Of a stretch of DNA of 6,176 bases, positions 5,970 to 6,176 are shown piece by piece; position 1 is the first letter of the stretch, and every line of letters starts with the position of its first letter. A program made the translations under genes and the position numbers. The notes beneath the pieces were generated by a model. It was given only the letters and a program-made list of their open reading frames with translations. It was not told the origin of the DNA and did no database searches. The DNA is from CAZCWM01 sp964622625 (lineage in GTDB: Bacteria > Planctomycetota > Phycisphaerae > Phycisphaerales > Phycisphaeraceae): NCBI GenBank assembly GCA_964622625.1, contig CAZUUQ010000131.1, forward strand, positions 1 through 6,176. The letters are read 5' to 3'.

Positions 5970-6065
5970 CCCCCGGTCATTTTGGGGGCTTTGGCCTCGG
6001 ATGGCGCGATAAGAAGCCCCGAGCCTGTATGGCGCAGGCCCCGGTGCGTCGACGCGCCTGGGGGG
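5970..6065. repeat. Cluster of overlapping inverted repeats in the right intergenic region
   Basis: This 96-base stretch contains four short inverted repeats: CCCCC/GGGGG (5970-5974 with 5984-5988), GGGGCTT/AAGCCCC (5985-5991 with 6014-6020), GCCTG/CAGGC (6023-6027 with 6035-6039), and CCCCGGTGCG/CGCGCC-T-GGGG (6039-6048 with 6053-6063, loop TCGA, one bulge, one G-T pair). The first two share the G run and exclude each other. GGCCTC also occurs as a direct repeat at 5963-5968 and 5993-5998. On the minus strand the third hairpin is followed by GGGGCTTCTTATC, a weak T-rich tail. It could be a terminator region, a structured RNA or a protein-binding site; the sequence alone does not decide. Confidence 0.35.
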
Positions 6066-6085
6066 TAGCGGGACGGAATACTGCC

Positions 6086-6176
6086 ATGAATCGCACGGAC
6101 GCGATGGCGTGGGGGGCTGTCGATTGGCATCGGATCGCTGCGTCAAAGCCAGGCAAAAACGCTGGCGGGGCTGCTG
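6086..6176 (+). CDS. Possible start of a plus-strand gene, cut by the window edge
   Basis: From ATG 6086 the plus strand is open to the window end, giving about 30 codons beginning M-N-R-T-D-A-M-A-W-G-A-V-D-W. A purine stretch, GGGACGGA, ends about 8 nt upstream and could serve as a weak ribosome site. No domain is recognisable in this length. The placement would make a divergent pair with the DUF3553 gene. Open frames also run from the edge on the minus strand, and short open frames are common in GC-rich DNA, so this is only a candidate. Confidence 0.15.
   Translation, partial: MNRTDAMAWGAVDWHRIAASKPGKNAGGAA

Noticed and set aside
5744..6130. 128-codon minus-strand frame across the upstream region of the DUF3553 gene
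   Set aside because: It overlaps the DUF3553 N-terminus in another frame, runs through the promoter and hairpin block, and has a low-complexity translation without motifs.
6148..6170. Hairpin GCCAG/CTGGC around an A-run near the right edge
   Set aside because: The stem is only five pairs, the A/T run sits in the loop and not after the stem, and it lies in a possible coding start. It is not a terminator.

Overview
The window is GC-rich bacterial DNA with very high third-position GC in most genes. The genes read on the minus strand, right to left. The gene content (a VKOR-DsbA fusion, a DUF3553 protein, and GatB with a motif reading G-H-M-R-F-E-P-N-I-N-V) suggests a Planctomycetota bacterium, perhaps Phycisphaerae. 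That placement is an inference from family resemblance; there is no rRNA or other taxonomic marker.

Layout from right to left. 5838-6176 has no convincing complete gene. It holds a likely promoter for the minus-strand cluster (5922-5949), a GC-rich leader with possible hairpins, a dense block of inverted repeats (5970-6065), and the possible start of a plus-strand gene at 6086 that runs off the edge. Then come a DUF3553-domain protein with an uncharacterised helical C-terminal part (5124-5837), a low-specificity L-threonine aldolase (4032-5102, 21 nt downstream), a GNAT acetyltransferase (3164-3943, after an 88-nt gap with a strong hairpin), a VKOR-thioredoxin disulfide-forming membrane protein (1927-3183, overlapping the GNAT gene by 20 nt), gatB (309-1862, 64 nt further on), and the start of a small membrane protein that leaves the window at base 1.

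The DUF3553-aldolase pair and the GNAT-VKOR pair look co-transcribed. TACAAT -10-like elements upstream of the GNAT gene and of gatB suggest internal promoters, so this is probably a run of short transcription units and not one strict operon. The functions are mixed: amino-acid cleavage, acyl transfer, periplasmic disulfide formation and tRNA-dependent Gln/Asn synthesis. This looks like ordinary core-genome arrangement, not a dedicated system. I saw no mobile element, CRISPR array, tRNA or rRNA. The least explained items are the DUF3553 protein and the structured intergenic block at its upstream side.
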